Source: Diadophis punctatus similis (taxonomy: Eukaryota; Chordata; Lepidosauria; Squamata; Dipsadidae). From it: a stretch of DNA of 64,000 nucleotides. Shown in pieces: positions 25,456 to 39,900 of the stretch; position 1 is the first letter of the stretch, and every line of letters begins with the position of its first letter. Where the stretch lies: the NCBI GenBank assembly GCA_023053685.1, contig JALIGW010000001.1, positions 48,341,859 through 48,405,858 of the forward strand. Direction: 5' to 3'. The position numbers were made by a program, and so were the translations under genes. The notes beneath the pieces are model-generated. The model worked only from the letters and a program-made list of their open reading frames with translations, was not told the DNA's origin and searched no databases.

Positions 25456-26050
25456 TATGGTATGGGGCTTATATTTGGGGGTTCTCAGAAAGTGGGTTGT
25501 AACATGATGATAATGAGGGGGAGGGGGAGAATGAAGATGATGATGATATACAGTACATACAATGTGAAATCACAGCTGCCAGTTCTTTAGCTAGTGTTGG
25601 CCTTCATAAGCATAAAGTTCTTCCCAGGAACCTAAGATATCATAACGTGTTATATGTGTGGATTCATGCAGTGTGACCTTTTGTAATTGACAGATGGAAA
25701 TCTTGTCAATACACAGTGTTGTTCTAAACTTGTTGGTGTGGCATCCAGTGTGCCAAAAACCACTGGGACCACCACGGCTAATTTATGCCATAATCCGCGA
25801 ACTTCAATTTTCAGATCTTGATACTTTGTAATCTTCCTATTCTTTGTCTTCTATTCTGCTATTGCCTGGCATTGCAACTGTTTACACTGTTTTGATTTGT
25901 AGACAAATTACTGGCATTTTACAACATTTTAATTTCCTTACCAAATTAAGGTAAAGATCTGGATAAATTTCTTAGTGCTGAGACAAAAAGAGAGGGAGAA
26001 GTAACATTAATACTCAAATATTACATTTATCTTCATGATTTTATTCATAG

Positions 26051-26277
26051 TTAAAGCCCATGGCCTCTGAAGATCTTGCAGGCCAGTTACCAAATCTGTA
26101 CATCCGACAGAACTCCTCAAATGCAGTTTCTCTAGAATTTGACCCTGATGTCAACTATCAGTTTGTGGAAATCTTAGATGAACGATACAAATGTACACGC
26201 TGTCACCTAGTCCTCCATAATCCGCACCAGACAGGATGTGGACACAGATTTTGCCAGCATTGCATTGTTTCTTTGAG
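26051..26277 (+). CDS. TRAF5: TRAF5 first coding exon, RING N-half
   Basis: Acceptor attcatag, nine bases of 5'UTR, ATG at 26060, donor TTTGAG|gtacga. Encodes residues 1-72 with YKCTRCHLVLHNPHQTGCGH. Two bases of a split Arg codon remain at the end. Confidence 0.96.
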
Positions 26278-29200
26278 GTACGAATGGCTTCTTTTTCTTA
26301 CAATATTTGTGCAACTCAATGCTGTCACTGTTTCCTTCATAACAACTATAGAGTTTGTGAATTTATAGAATGTGCAAGGGAACCCATAAAATGATGCTTA
26401 TTTAATTTTGCTCTTCTGGGGGTGCTATAGAATTCCAGCAGTCTTATGTATGTAAGTGCTCCCTAAAATAAATGAATTTCAGATATATTTAATGCTATCT
26501 GGTTACTATTCATAGTAATTTTCCCCAGTAACTTACAGCTAGCACTGTACCAAAATAAGTAAAACGTGGGCAGATTTTATATCTTGGCTGGGTAATGCTG
26601 TGAGAAGCACAAGGTAACGTCCCTAGTGAGAAATGGCCCCATATATTCTGAACATAAGATCTTAAATAGCTGTAATTTGCCACAAAGTTTTGTTTTTTTT
26701 CAGCACTTGAAATTGTACGTGACTTTAAGAACACAAAAGCATTACAATGATTGAATCAAGTGTGGCTTGGTGTCATATCTTTAAAAAAAATTAATAACCT
26801 TTTTTTAAAAAAAAAACTCCAATCTGATTGTTAAGTCTCATTTTGATCCAGTAGGTTTTCATTAGAAGATTGCTGTTTTCTTTTTCTGAAATATCCAGAA
26901 GCTTCTGATTATATCTTATGAATGAAATGGACATGTAGGTAATAGCTGTTATCTCAAAGTGACATTAGCTACCGTGTTTGCCCGAAAATAAGACCCTGTC
27001 TTATATTTTTTTGAACCCTGAAATAAGCACTTGGCCTTATTGCCATGCACTCAAAAGCCCGATTGGGCTTATTATCAGGGGATGTCTTATTTTGGGGGAA
27101 ACAGGGTAATTAGGATGTTACTAATAAATGTGTGAGGGCAAAGCTGTGTAGAATCATGTCTGAAAATACTGGCCTCACCTGCATCATTTCTTTCCTCTTT
27201 TTGTTGAATAAACAGCTCATACTCACCTGGTAGTGATCTTACTTCACTCAGATAATGTGGAAATCTATCTGTATCTTTGAACTTCCCACAATAGCATTTT
27301 GAAACTAGAGCAACCTCTCATTTTGTAAGGATAGCTCTCTCTATGGATATAGATACACGGATATATAGATATAGAGTTATTCTCATGAAATATATATTGC
27401 AAACTAACAATGCAAAACAAATTTTACAAATTTTACTATTTTTATGCACCAAAGGCATAAAAATAATAAATACAAAATATAAATACAAAAGTTTCAAGTC
27501 TGTAACCAAAAAAAATTTGTTTCTGTCCTTATAGAGATTTAAATACAGTACCTACATGTCCTATAGACAATGAAATAATAAAACTTCAAGAGGTAAGAAA
27601 AAATTGTTTATATGACTTTATTCTTATATTCATATTCATATAATCAGTATCATGCTATTTGGGGCAATCTGTTTATTGAGTTTTTTTTAATGTACTATTA
27701 AATGGAAATTATAATCAAAGTAAGGAAAATTTAAACCCAAATGAAAAAGAAATAAAAAATTTGAAAATAATACTTGCTAAATAGTATTTTCAAACATGAT
27801 ATAAAGCTTGTACTGAGACTTATAATTAGCATTATTTCTAGGTATGGGAAATTTTATCTTAATAATGTAGTTCTTTCCCATTTCTTTCATTCCTCACATG
27901 TTGCAGTTATCAGAGAGAGTATCATCTATATAAAATGCACATAAATAATATATAAAATGTAATAATTAATTTTAGTAAGGCTGTGTCTTACAGGCAAAGG
28001 ATTGTCATGAATTTTTTGCTTGTGTGTATATCAAAATCATACTTTTTGTTTTAAATTTAAGGTTTTCAAAGATAATTGCTGCAAAAGAGAAGTACTCAAT
28101 TTGCAAGTATTTTGTAGAAATTCACCAGCCTGCACTGCAAAGTTATGTCTAGGACGATACCAGGTTTGTATTCCTGTATTATAATGTCAAGCAAGTTGAA
28201 AATAAATGCTTCTAGAAACTGAAAACCGATCTTTCTTCACCTTTTTATCAAATATCTTTTTGAAGAAAATAACAAATGTCAGAAAACTGCAATTCTTTCT
28301 CTATCCATTGCAATTTTTAAAACTTATTCTCAAGATGCGCAAAGAAGTTTAGTTTGATAGCCTAAACAAGTCCTTCCAAACGTATTGTTCAAGAATATGC
28401 AAAGACTAGATTTTTTCAGACATCTGTTCTGTGCTCCCCTCCCTTTCCATCTAGCTAATGCTGAAATGGAAGTTTAATCTACATCATTCTATTCTATTGA
28501 GCTAGATGTTTATCCATTGAGATAATCAGGAACTTAAGGCCATTTATTAAGTGTGTCTTTGTTTTGCCTTTCTTTTGTTCTATAAATGAGCAGCTACGCT
28601 CCCCACTGACTCTGGGTGACAAACTGCATATATAAAATGCAGTGAGATAGTGGTCAAGAATAGCCCTCTACTTCACTGTCCCGCCTAGTTTTTACTCACA
28701 GTTTGTTTGAGCAAGAAGACATGCATGCTAAACAGAGCAGAATGGGGATCTGGTTTGGGAAAACATGGCTTCTACAGTAGTTTCAGGAACTACTGGAAGG
28801 TATAATTAGCTGCCCAGGACATCTTCCCTGAGGCCCATCAGTTTCCCTACCCCAAATATAAAAAAGAAATGGGACATTAGCATGCAGAAATGCATCTTTT
28901 CCCATAGATCCCCGCCCCAAATATGTGTGGCTGCAACCTAAAGTTTTGCTTAGAGTAAGGCCCTCTCTAGCTTAGAAAAAAAAGTTAAGCTGAGATAGAA
29001 GCATCAAGAAAACGTAGTGGTGAGGAGAAACCTGTCCTTTCTTCCTTTAAATAATTTGGTGTTGTCAGCAATTGTTGCTATCTTGGAACTTGTTTTAAAT
29101 TAATGTCGCATATGAACATTTTTAAAATTACCAGTCCTAATAAAGATTCTTAAGGGATCCTTGTATTCTTGTCCATTCATATGTAGGAATTTTCACGTAT

Positions 29201-32200
29201 TTCTATTGTCGTCTTTTTGTTTTTTGCCAGAATACAGTTTTGCTTAACAGAATTTTACTTAAAATTCTTTTGCAAAAGTTGAAGTAAAACAATGTCTACC
29301 ATTCTTATTCGCCTAGATTTGAAATGATGAAAGAACTCTAAAATACATAGAATAGGACAGGGATTTTCAAACTTTTTCAGGATACAGAACCTGTTAAGTT
29401 AAAAAAAAATCCAGAATTCCTGATCAAGAGACAAAACTTTAGTGATAGAAAATCAGCTGCATTCAAATGAACTTTTTGTTGTAGTTAATCTCTTATTGAA
29501 TGTCTTAAAGTTCTCACAGAAACCTAGAGTTCTGTGGAACAGTTTAAAAGATCCTGTATTCTTTTTTAAAACTGACAATACTCTGAGAATTTTTGAATAC
29601 TTTGCTTTTTTTTAAAGGAAGATGATAAATATCACTTAGACCAAATTGTTTGTAAGACTTAATATCTTCCTCTGCGTCTTTCTAAATATGACAATATAGG
29701 CATGATTATTGCTCTCCCATCAATTGTATAGACTTTTATGTGTAGCTTAGGTACAATCACTTTACTCCATAATCACTCCATAATCATTTTCCTAACTCAT
29801 TTCTTAATTCTAAATGTATTCAGATATTTTTATGGATAGACCTAATGGTATTAGTGGTATTCTTGTAAAAATCCTTTTTATGTGTGTTATGGTCTGCTTT
29901 ACACTTCTTTTATGCCTTTGTGCTTTTTGTTGTTGTTGTTGTTAACATTTTCTATTTTCTGAATGGTTTTTTTCCCGATTCTAATTCTGTTCACATTCTA
30001 AACTGTTCTTTCAAAATTCATGCAATTCCTGTCTGTTTTGAGCTTATGACAGTGTTTTATATCTGTAGAAAATATGGTACTGTATATTTTCTGCACAGGG
30101 AGTAAGCTTGCTTAACCTGCTGCTAAGTTACACTTTTCTCAGCATATAAAAGAAGTAAGCTGATTAATGAGGGTACCGATAAACTGGAGAAGAAGTCTAC
30201 AGCATTAAGTACCATCAGTTCTACTGTATACTGAGAACAGCTTCTTGTTCTCAGTATACAGTAGTTGGACCACTTCCATAGTGATCCAACTATGCAAAAT
30301 AGTTGTGGGGGTTGAACAACTAGCCTCGTGGTGCGACCAGAACAATCTGGAACTGAACACACTCAAAACCATAGAAATTGTGGTAGATTTTAGGAGAAAC
30401 CCTCTCATTCTACCACCTCTTACAATACTAGACAACACAGTATCAACAGTAGAGACCTTCAAATTTCTAGGTTCTATCATATCTCAAGACCTAAAATGGT
30501 CACCTAACATCAAAAACGTCATCAAAAAAGCACAACAAAGAATGTTCTTTCTGAGCCAATTCAGGAAGCTCAAACTACCCAAGGAGCTGCTGATACAGTT
30601 CTACAGAGGAATTATTGAGTCTGTCATCTGCACCTCTATAACTGTCTGGTTCGGTTCTGCAACCCAACAAGACAGACACAGACTTCAGAGGATAATCAGA
30701 ACTGCAGAAAAAACAATTACTGCCAACATGCTTTCCATTGAGGACCTGTATACTGCACGAGTCAAAAAGAGGGCCGTGAGGATATTTATTGACCCCTCAC
30801 ATCCTGGACATAAATTGTTTCAACTCCTACCTTCAAAACTATGCTATAGAGCACTGCACACCAAGACAACTAGACACAAGAACAGTTTTTTCCCGAACGC
30901 CATCACTCTGCTAAACAAATAATTCCCTCACCACTGTCAAACTATTCACTAAGGCTGCATTACTATTACTATTAGTCTTCTCATCGTTCCTATCACCCAT
31001 CTCCTCCCACTTATGCCTGTATGACTGTAACTTGTTGTTTGTATCCTTACGATTTATATCAATATTGTTTCCTGATTGCTTATTTGTGAGCATGACAATC
31101 ATTAAGTGTTGTACCTCATGATTCTTGACAAATGTAGCTTTTCTTTTATGTACATTGAGAGCATATGCACCAAAGACAAATTCCTTGTGTGTCCAATCAC
31201 ATTTGGCCAATAAAGAATTCTATTCTATTCTATTCTAAATGCTTTTGTAGCGGACTAGGAAGTGGTTATAGTTTTACTTTGGTGCTATTTTAGTCAAAAC
31301 TTCAAAACCTTGGACTTCCAGTTTTGGCGTTCAGCATTGAGGACGCTCTTTTTTTAGGGCGCCTTTCCGACTCCCTGCCAAGCCGCCAGAACAGCTGTCT
31401 GGCGGCTTGGAAATCTCTGCCCCGGACATAGGGGAGAGAGGAGAGCTTGACAGGTGGGGTAGAGCCCCCCTAGCGCCCTAGGAGCCATCCAGGGGCGCGA
31501 AGGGAAGGCTCCCCAGGCAGCCTGTCTCCAGCTCCGGGAGTCCGGAAACCTCCGCTTTTGTGGAGCAAGATGCCGAAACCACCGCTGCTTCCAGAAGGGG
31601 ACGTATAAATATTTTATGGTTTAATGAAGCAGACAGAGAGAAAAGGAGCTTTGCTGGGCAAGTATCGATTTTTTTTTCTTTTTAATCCCTCGGCTAACTT
31701 TCACTTTGGAAAAGAATCAAAGTAACACTTAACATGCAACAATATGGCGTTTGAAGGAGGAGAAGTGAAAGTGACTTCCGTTTTGCTTGTGGTTTTTTTT
31801 TTCTTATGGAAACTCTTTGCTCTGAAAATTGGCTTTTTTCCCTACATTCTCCGATTTTGGATTATAACAATAACTGATAATTTTTAAAAAATAAAGGACT
31901 ATCTGCCTTTGAAATTGGAAAGTATTTTTTAGAGATCTGGCTTTTTAAGGCGTTTTGAAGAAGCTGGGACTAATTTGGAGAAGTGGAGGTGATTTTTGCT
32001 TTGTTTGTGGCTCTCTCTCTTATGGAAAATTATAACTCTGAAAACTGATTTTTCTCTCTCAGTCTCCTGATTTTGGAAAGTAAAAAACTTTCTGTCTTTG
32101 AAACTGGAAAGAACTTTATTTAGAGTCATGGCTTTTCTTTGTACTTCTCTGGAAATATAAAAATGGCTTTAAAGTCTGGAAAGATTGTTTTTCTGTTTTT

Positions 32201-33850
32201 TTTTTGTGGCTTTTCCTCTTATGGAAATTTTGAAAATTGGCTTTTATTCTCTGTTCCTTGATTTTGGATTATAACAGTAACTGATAATTCCAATAAAATA
32301 AATAAATTACAAAAGACTATTTGCCTTGGAAATTGCAAGAATTTTTTTTTTAAAGATCTGGCCCTTCCTTGCACCTCTTTGGAATTATAACAAAGAAGAA
32401 GTGAAAGTTATTTGTGTTTTGCTTGTGGTTTTTTGTCCTTTGGAAATTTTTCAATTTGAAAACTGGTTTTTGTTTTTTCTTTGATTCTTGATTTTGGATT
32501 ATAAAACAACTGATAGAGATTTGGCATTTTCAGTGTAATCTTTTGGAATTACAACAATGGCTTCAAAGTCCGGACTGATTGTTTTGAATAAAAGGCCTAT
32601 TTATCCCTCTGCTTATACCTCTAAAATGCAACTTGCTACTGAGTCAACACCTCCACAAGTTTTGACATCTGAAAATTTATTAAATACTTTAAAGATTATG
32701 AAACAAGACTTAATTTTGGAATTTAATCAAAAAATTACTGAAATAGAAAAAAAATGCAGGATGCTTTAAAGAATATGGAAAAGCAGCTACGGATGGATAT
32801 GTTAGAGGTTTGTAAAGGTTTAGCAACAAATATTGATGTTTTGGAGGACTGTATTGAAACAAATAAACAAGCTTTGGCAACCTCGGTGGAATATATAAAC
32901 AAATTTCAAAAGGACATTGTAAATTTTGAAACAGAGGTGTTGATGTCACAGTTCAGAAGAATGGAATTTGCTATAAGAGTTAGAGGGTTGAAGGAAGGTT
33001 TATATGATGATTTGAAAGGAAGAATGATTGAGGCCTTGGAACAAGTTTCTGGAATCTCTAAAGATGAATTGGCTACACAAATTGAAAAGATATACAGGGT
33101 CAACTCGTGGTATGCAAAACAAAAACATCTACCAAGGGACATTGTTATATATTTTACCACAAGAGTCTTACGGAACAGAATTATTCAGGCGACGTTTAAG
33201 AACAATCTTCAGGTGAATGGTCAGGAACTTAGGATATGGAAGGAAATTCCCTCTAAAATGCTTAAAGCTAGAAAAGAGTTCACTTTTTTGATTGATGAAC
33301 TTAAAAGATTGAATTTACAATATAAATGGGAAGCACCAACAGGAGTAACGGTGAAATTTTTGGAGAAAAGATACCGACTGAATACGATAAACAAAGCTAC
33401 TGAATTTTATGTTAATGTTTTAAAGGCTGATATATCTAAAATTCCAGAAGAAAGACGTATGAATGCAGAAGAGGACAAGGAGAAAAGGCCATCTTTACCA
33501 GATCAAAATGAAACAGTTTCAAAGAGTCAAAGTGAGCAGCAGAGCCAGAAAGATGTGGAAAAGGAGATGGAGCACTGGGATCAGATGGGAGACGAGCTGA
33601 TAAATTTAAAATCATCAAGATACAAAAGGAGGCAACCAATAAGATACAAAGAGATGTAGTGTTGATATGTATTAGATGGATGGAGATAATATAATTGTAT
33701 TTTTCTTCTTCCCTTTTTTATTGTTGTAAGAATTGGAATTTTTAATTAAAATTATTAAGTTATAAATTATCATAATTAGATTTTAAAATTTGTTTTAAAG
33801 GAAGGATTTTTCTTTGTTTTAGGTTTTTGTTTTTTTCTCTCTCCTCTAGG

Positions 33851-33931
<81 letters not shown>

Positions 33932-36900
33932 TTTAAGGATATTTTTTTATGAGTTAACAAGTTGTTGCATAATAATATTAAGTTGTCATGATGAAATTTA
34001 AAAGCTTTATTACTTAATATTTAGATACGTAATATTTTTTCAGTTTTATTTAATTTCGAGATGATTATTACTATATATTACTTTTAAGGGTATTTTTTTC
34101 TGAGCTAATAAGTTGTTATATAATAATATTATGTTGTTATGATGAAATTTTAAAGGTATTACTATTTAATATTTAGATATTAGTTATGTAATACTTTTTT
34201 GGTTTTAGTTAATTTTGAGATTATTATTATTATCAATGCTTTTTAAAGATTTAGAATTATTAATATTTTTCATAGGTTTAGAAAGTTGATTGAAAGGAGG
34301 AGGGAGAAATTGTTTTCCTTCCTTTGCATAACTCAGATTATTATTATTATTAATATCTTTTATTTTAAGAACTATATTGGAAATAATATAAAATATAGAA
34401 ATTTAATGATGTAATCTATCAATGTACAATTTGGAGCTGAGGGGGTTTCGGTTTTTTTTTTCTGTTTTGTTTAATTACTGATATTATGCCCTGTATTCTC
34501 TCTGGGAAGTCTGGGGGGGAGGGGGGGAGGGATGGGGGTGGGGGAGGGGGAGGGGGAGAAAAATTAAAAAATGTTTGTACTCTGTACTAATAAAACTTTT
34601 TCAATTAAAAAAAAACTTCAAAACCTTGTATTCTTTGACTATGATAAGCAAACACAACTGTTATCACCCGCAGGGTAATGAGACAAGAAAAAAAGAGGTT
34701 TATGTTTGCTTGGAGGGAGAAGGATTTATGTCACATTTTATAAGTAGAAACCTAGAGGATATGGCTGCTTCTCTGCATAGTATAGCAATCTGTCTAATGT
34801 GGGTAAAATCTACAATGTATCATTCTACTTTTCTATTTATAGGATCACTTGCAACAGTGTTTGTTTGAAACTGTGCAGTGTACTAATGAAGGCTGTCATG
34901 AAAAAATTGTTCTGAAGGATTTAAAAGAACACCTTATTCAGCAATGCAACTTTCGAAAAGAACAGTGCCAGTACTGTAAACAGCCTGTGATATCACTTAA
35001 TTTAAAGGTTAGATTCAACTAAATGTTTTAAATTGTGTATTTTAAATTACATTATAATTTTATTTCTATGATGCTATGAATTATCCAGGAGATATCACAT
35101 TGGAGAAAGATCATATGGGAGACAGTAATTTATAAACTATCATAGTCTTGAAAAGAATGAAGGCACTCTGGATTATGCTATCATCTATAAGCCACATAAT
35201 TTTGAAAATGCAGATTAGAAGCATTTTGGACACTAGTTGAAATTCATTGGCTGCTAAAGAGCTACCGACTGAGATGCTATCATGTCTGTATTAGAACTGG
35301 CAAGGAGTAGTTCATGTTGCCATAACTTTCTCAGAGGTTTCCTAAAATGTTTTTATATTGCTGTGTCTTAAGTATCAAATCATTGTCATTTACAGCAGCT
35401 TCAGACTGGGAGAGTAACATTTTTAGTTTATGCTTGGTTTTTTTTCCAATCGGCAAGAGGAATACAAACTCTGCAACTTTTATGGAGTAATTTCTAAAAA
35501 ACTAAAATAACTTGAAACAGATACCAGTTTTCTATTTTATAACCAATTAGTTTATTGCTAGTTGTTTCAACATATTTTCAAATAGGGCTATTTTCTTCAA
35601 CTTAAGCACAGCAGAAAATGGAGGAAAATAAAAGCAAGAGAAACCAGTAACTATAATGGACCCTCCCTAGTTCTTTGAAAAGTAAAGGCCTAGAAGATCA
35701 GAAGTGCTTTTAAACATCCATTACTCTAACCTTACAATAAAGGTAGCGTTAGTACTCAGGGTTTTAGTTTCTTTTATGAGGTATCATGAAGGGCTGATAT
35801 CAGTTTTGCAAATCTGAAACCTCTTCTTCCATTCCTTGCTGTTATTTTCCAGAGAACTATTAAGGGTCCCTTCTGAGTCACTTCCCACACATTCATTCCT
35901 TCAGTGAGCTGAGATAGCTCATCTAACCACTGACTTGTCTAACTATTGCAGCTCTTCCTCCTCCTCTCCCCAAGTTTATTCTCACAGACCATTACAGTAA
36001 TATAATGATGAAAGATTAACAGTTTTAAATTGTCTATCTTTAATATATTAATTGTGACATCAATTCTCTTGACAGCTTATTTTTTATATAGCCCAAATGC
36101 ACCACCAAACTAGAGGTGTGTTGTGGTTGTGCAGGTGTTTGGGTAGGGTGGGGGGAATTTGCACACACACAATCACCATTATAGGCTAACTATATTTGGG
36201 AGGGAAGGAAATGGAATATCTAGGAAGAAGACATAGCTGATTGGCTGGAGCATGAATGAAGACTCCACATTGCTGCATTCTGATATTGTCCATTAGGCAA
36301 GTTCAACATCCACAGATAGAACTTTTGAAAAAAGTAGTTATTCAACTGTATTCCTTCCAATAATGTCAATAATCCCCCTAAGGGACTGTCCTTGTGGACT
36401 GTGCCTGTAATTGATTCTATTAGGACTTTAAATGAGCAGTGGTAAATAAACATTTATTTACAATCATTTGTATGCCACCTGTTTTCACTAACTGACAAAT
36501 CTTTGTTGTGCTTGTTAACTCTCATCATCACCATCTTCCAATGTATTTTCAGACCCATGAGGAAGTAGATTGCCCAGATTATCCCTGGATTTGTCCCTAT
36601 GGCTGCATGCAGATGATTCTGATGAAAGAGGTATAATATTATTTTTGGCTCATTAAAAGAAGAATTTTAAAATATAATACAATATTTTAATAACAAACTG
36701 TGACTACTTTTGCTAGTTTTTATCTGGTATGCAAAGAACTATTTAATCTTAGCAAAGTAATTCTATATTTCCATAAAAGTATCACATAGTATTAAAATTA
36801 TTGAAATTGTAAATGATCATTAGACAATTTCCTTATTCCTAGGAAATTGTCTAATTTTTACCAAAGTTTTTATAGAACGTTGGTAAAAATTATGCTTATT

Positions 36901-39900
36901 GACCTCCATTCTCCTACCAAAATATTTCATTAATGCCTACCTTAATCTGTGATTTTTTACAGGCAGAAGATCATGTTTTGGTATGTCCTGAAATGGAAAT
37001 TGATTGTCCATATAAAATGTGTGGCTGTCCTAAAAAGGTATTGCACAATAAGACAGACATAATTGGTACTACAGTAGAAGCAGACTTTCCAAAACACAAA
37101 AGGGAACCAGTTAATCACTGAATATTTTTCCAGTCCTCTTTGAAGTTTGAGCAATAGTGAAGATTTTCCCAATATCTTAATTACTTTAAAACCATGATAA
37201 GAGAATGTACTAATCAGGGTGCTTTCTGATTTGATATAACTCATACATCTATTTTTTTTTTTTTGTAGATTAAAAGAAGCAAGCTTTTAGAACACGAGGA
37301 TATCTTCTTGAGAGAACATATGCTACACATTGTAGATAAGAACTCAAAGCTGGAAGATCAGGTAAAGTGCACATTCCTGTCAATTCCCAAAAGTTGTTTT
37401 TAAAAATGAAAGCTGTTTTGGGAATAGATGTAGAATGAGGTTTGAAAAATGACTTCATATCTCATGGAGTACCATCATCAATGTGTAAATTTGCTTTAGT
37501 GCGTAGCATTTAACTTTCTTTATCTTACTTGGGACATTTTTAGCAGTTTCCCATTTTTCTACTAATTAGACCTAAACTATTGAATTTCTGTAGGCTGATT
37601 GCATCGTTTCCTAAGAAGCATGTAACACAAAACTGACATTGACATCAGATCATTGCAGCAATTCTTTTGAAACCAGAATTTTCAAGGTTCTCCCTTGGCC
37701 AAAGGATGGACATAAGATACTGTTGGCAAGATGAAGTAGAGTCTAATGGGTTCCAGTGGATGAAAATTTTTATATCTTTTTTAAGTACCATCAGGGTTTG
37801 AGTTTCTCCTGACATGTCAAAAGGTGCAATTACGACTGGTTTTTAGCAATGATTTTGAAAAGTGTAGTGCCATAACAATACATATTCATTTCAATTCCTC
37901 TTACAATGCAGAAATTATGACACTTACACAATTTGGCAAATGGGCATTCATGGGATTCCTACTTCTGAATTCCCCTTATTCTTCAGATCTATATTAACTA
38001 TTTTCAATTTCTGTTGATTAAAAATTACTGTGCTTGTAGCATACATCAAAAATTTTTAATGTCAGCCTGTCAGTCAGTCTGCCTTACGTCCGGATAATGC
38101 CTATGGCAGGAGCCGAAGCTCTGACTGCCTAGAGTCCTGATGACCCGAAGGCCAGGGAATCTATCACTCACTGTGAGATACGGCAATTGGGTTGGAGATG
38201 ACAATTCATAGTCAGATACAGTCCGAGTCAAGCCAGTCAGAAATAAAAAACGGCGAAATCGAAGCAAAGCAGAGAGGTCAGTGTCCAGTCCAAGATCAAT
38301 CCAAGGGAGTCAAAAAAATTTGTGAGGAGACAGCAGTCAGGAAGGGAGAAAGATTTGCCACGTCTGTCCAAACTGAGGACCGAGTCAAATCTGGGTCCTG
38401 AGAGGGCGGATCCAGCAAAAAATAGCAGACTCGGTCCTCAACCTGGTTGGATGAGGAACACCTTTCCTGAATGATGTCTCCTCCCACAATGGAGAAACAA
38501 ATATTTTGGACAATATAGTTTTCCAAGGTGTGACTGGAAATTAAAGTAGTCAGCAGATTCTATTAGTACATGAAAGTGGGAAGTTATATCCTTGCATAGT
38601 AATTGAACGGTCTGAGTATCTTCTGACTCAGGATCCAAATGCAGTCCTTTTTCCAGGCATTTTGTTCCAGAAACATTGCTAGGCAGTTAGCAATAAAGGA
38701 AACTATTACAGATTTAGAAAAACTGCAAGGTATGGCTTAAGTTTGACAAGATGGTGATAATTCTATTCAGGAAAATGTAAGAATGGAGGGCACATTTGAG
38801 TCAAAAGTAGAACATAGGGGATGTTACAACTCTCCCAGGTGAATTTTTCTAGAACGATGTGAATTACAAGTAGTCCTCCACTTACAACTGTAATTGAGTT
38901 TGGCAATTAGTTAAGTCATGAAAGTCATAAAGCAGGTCATGAGATGTGATAAGTACCTTTTGTGAGGTCCATCGGAACTTTGAATACTCGCTAAGCGAAC
39001 ACTCTTAAATTGACAATTCCTTGTAATTGGCTTGTTTGGTACAGCTAACAGATCCAAAGTGGTATATATTTTGTGTTTGTATGTGTGACTGCTGAGGCAA
39101 ATGTTTGAATACAGTTCCTAACCAAGATGAGCATAAGTTGGGTAAGTTTACTGTAGGCTGTAGTGTTGATGTGTATGTGTGTGTGTGTGTGTATGTGTAT
39201 ACACATATGTATGTGAGAAAACTGTTTTTAATGGCTTACACTAATAATTTTAATATTTCACTTTTCAGATTTCTGACCTTTATAACAGCCTTAAATATAA
39301 AGAGAGAAAAATCTTACAACTGTCAGATATGATTAAAAATTGTGAGAGAGAATTCAGACAGTTATCTCAGCTATTTTGCAAAAACAGCAACCTGCTGACA
39401 AGCACTCAGGTAAAATAATTCTCCTTTCCTAGTACCTTCCTTACCTCAATAGAAAATCAGTGAAAATCTATTTATGATTTTAGCTTTGCTATAGTTGATG
39501 CATGAGTTTTTTAAAATTTATTTTTTTAATTATATATTTACATTCTGAAATCATTGAATAGTTTTTAATGTTAGTAATGCTTTATTAATATACTATTTTT
39601 AAAAAAATTGTTTGTTTTAAAATCAGACTCATATGTCCTAGTCATATCTCATTAACTCAGATGGTCCTTGATAGAAGTCTGAAGCTTATGTCATAAATAA
39701 AAATAGTAATTATGCATCTCATTCCTCTAAGGAATGTCATAATTTCAAAAATGAACCAAATACTAGATAAACAACTGCATGTATCCCCAAGGAACTGCTA
39801 CAGCAAAAAAATAAGGAGGAAGGAAAGGGCTGGAGGCTCAATTTTCTTAAGCCTCCAAAAAGAGTTGTATGAAAGAAGTCTTATTACCATGTCACAGTGC

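Larger units (their letters stand above)
14002..26050. other. TRAF5 intron 1, repeat-rich
   Basis: About 12 kb with no coding sequence. It contains CR1 3' fragments, a 43-bp minisatellite, SINEs, hAT MITEs, a CA microsatellite and a CR1/L2 LINE end, listed separately. Unlisted stretches such as 15250-16200, 16500-17400, 18600-19560 and 19950-20880 show nothing recognisable. Confidence 0.6.
31313..34611 (+). mobile_element. L1-derived, ORF1-only (HAL1-like) retroelement
   Basis: Flanked by a target duplication whose certain core is cttcaaaaccttg (31300-31312 and 34616-34628), extendable into the A-run. It starts GACTTCCAGTTTTGGCGTTC, has a 1.2-kb 5'UTR, ORF1 at 32557-33659, an (ATT)n run, a G-rich tract at 34509-34558, and ends in poly(A). 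No reverse transcriptase or endonuclease is present. It is in TRAF5 intron 4, sense orientation. Confidence 0.85.

Noticed and set aside
30245..30922. A possible host gene of 225 codons
   Set aside because: The protein is the C-terminal part of a LINE reverse transcriptase, with an (ATTCT)n tail and no catalytic core.
33760..33960. Poly-isoleucine frame on the minus strand
   Set aside because: Translation of the (ATT)n microsatellite.
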